In this document: positions 5,823 through 6,065 of the stretch, piece by piece | Numbering within the stretch: the first letter of the stretch is position 1 | Layout of the letters: each line of letters starts with the position of its first letter | Source of the DNA: an uncultured Solobacterium sp. | Lineage (GTDB): Bacteria; Bacillota_I; Bacilli_A; Erysipelotrichales; Erysipelotrichaceae | DNA: 6,065 nt | Direction: 5' to 3' | Assembly: GCA_905194705.1 (NCBI GenBank) | Contig: CAJJTI010000114.1 | Coordinates: forward strand, 1 to 6,065 | The notes under the pieces: generated by a model | Seen by the model: the letters and a program-made list of their open reading frames with translations, nothing else | Told to the model about the DNA's origin: nothing | Database searches by the model: none | Made by a program: the position numbers and the translations under genes

Positions 5823-6065
5823 TTATATATCTGCTATTTTCATTAATTTTGTTAAATCTTGAATAGAAGTATCCGTATATTCAGCTATCAGTTCAATTGG
5901 TACATTCTTTGCAATCATACGAAGAATCGTTTTTATCTTTTCTGACTGCTTCCCTTGTTCTAAACCTTTTTCAAGCCCTTGTTCAATTCCTGCTTGAACT
6001 CCTTCATCATATCTTGTCTTGCCATATGCTTTCTCATTGTATTCTGTTTCTAATATGGACATAAC
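5823..6065 (-). CDS. C-terminal tail of a probable Rpn/PD-(D/E)XK nuclease-transposase family protein, 5' end outside window
   Basis: Eighty codons are visible before the TAA at 5825-5823, and the frame stays open to the window edge (the codon before the ATG at 6062 is GTT), so this is most likely the 3' end of a longer gene. The visible part has a charged lead-in (EYNEKAYGKTRYDEG), a run of glycines every fourth residue (GVQAGIEQGLEKGLEQG) that should form a helix, and a terminal KTILRMIAKNVPIELIAEYTDTSIQDLTKL segment. This arrangement is typical of the C-terminus of Rpn-family recombination-promoting nucleases (PD-(D/E)XK transposase-like proteins) in Firmicutes, where a closing helix-turn-helix-like segment follows a Gly-spaced helix. 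The catalytic domain is not in view, so the family call rests on the tail alone. A short stand-alone gene starting at 6062 is possible but less likely. Confidence 0.65.
   Translation of the reverse strand, partial: VMSILETEYNEKAYGKTRYDEGVQAGIEQGLEKGLEQGKQSEKIKTILRMIAKNVPIELIAEYTDTSIQDLTKLMKIADI
5970..6005 (-). repeat. Degenerate 12-base tandem repeat coding GxxxG units
   Basis: Within the Rpn-like tail, four-codon units (GVQA, GIEQ, GLEK, GLEQ, then GKQS) recur with a 12-base period, each beginning with a GGN codon and mostly followed by a hydrophobic codon and GAA or CAA. Codons differ between units (ggg, ggt, gga; ctt, tta, att), so the repeat is old or held by protein selection rather than a recent expansion. 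Boundaries are approximate. Confidence 0.55.

Noticed and set aside
1..6065. A defence system, CRISPR array, prophage or biosynthetic cluster
   Set aside because: No spaced direct repeats, integrase, toxin-antitoxin pair or phage genes are visible; the genes are ordinary housekeeping or accessory enzymes in separate units.

Overview
The window is an AT-rich bacterial chromosome segment with strong AGGAG-type ribosome-binding sites, short intergenic gaps and intrinsic terminators ending in T-tracts. Together with protein styles such as a short peptide-deformylase-like protein, a clostridial-type MATE transporter and a GxxxG-tailed Rpn-type nuclease, this suggests a low-GC Firmicute. An anaerobic gut member of the Erysipelotrichia or Clostridia is plausible; that narrower placement is inference, because no marker gene is present.

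Layout from left to right. A MATE-family multidrug/cation antiporter on the + strand lacks only its N-terminus, off the left edge. It converges on, and overlaps by 9 bases, a short peptide-deformylase-like gene on the - strand. Upstream of that, also on the - strand, is a Nif3-like dinuclear-metal protein, separated from the deformylase gene by a strong one-way terminator. A 157-base divergent intergenic region follows. Next, on the + strand, come a cytosolic glycerophosphodiester phosphodiesterase and a lysophospholipase-like alpha/beta hydrolase whose reading frames overlap by 8 bases, closed by a terminator that includes the second gene's stop codon. A monocistronic-looking metal-dependent amidohydrolase of the prolidase/imidazolonepropionase-like group follows, with its own terminator. 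A second, two-way hairpin then separates it from the 3' end of a - strand gene that looks like the C-terminal tail of an Rpn/PD-(D/E)XK nuclease-transposase family protein, cut by the right edge.

Functionally, the only clear partnership is the overlapping pair. A lysophospholipase would remove the remaining acyl chain from lysophospholipids, and the phosphodiesterase would split the resulting glycerophosphodiester into glycerol-3-phosphate and an alcohol, a phospholipid-salvage route. The other genes look like separate transcription units. I see no phage, CRISPR array, insertion sequence, RNA gene or new multi-gene system. The points most worth a second look are residue substitutions in the deformylase-like and Nif3-like active sites, and a terminator built into a stop codon.
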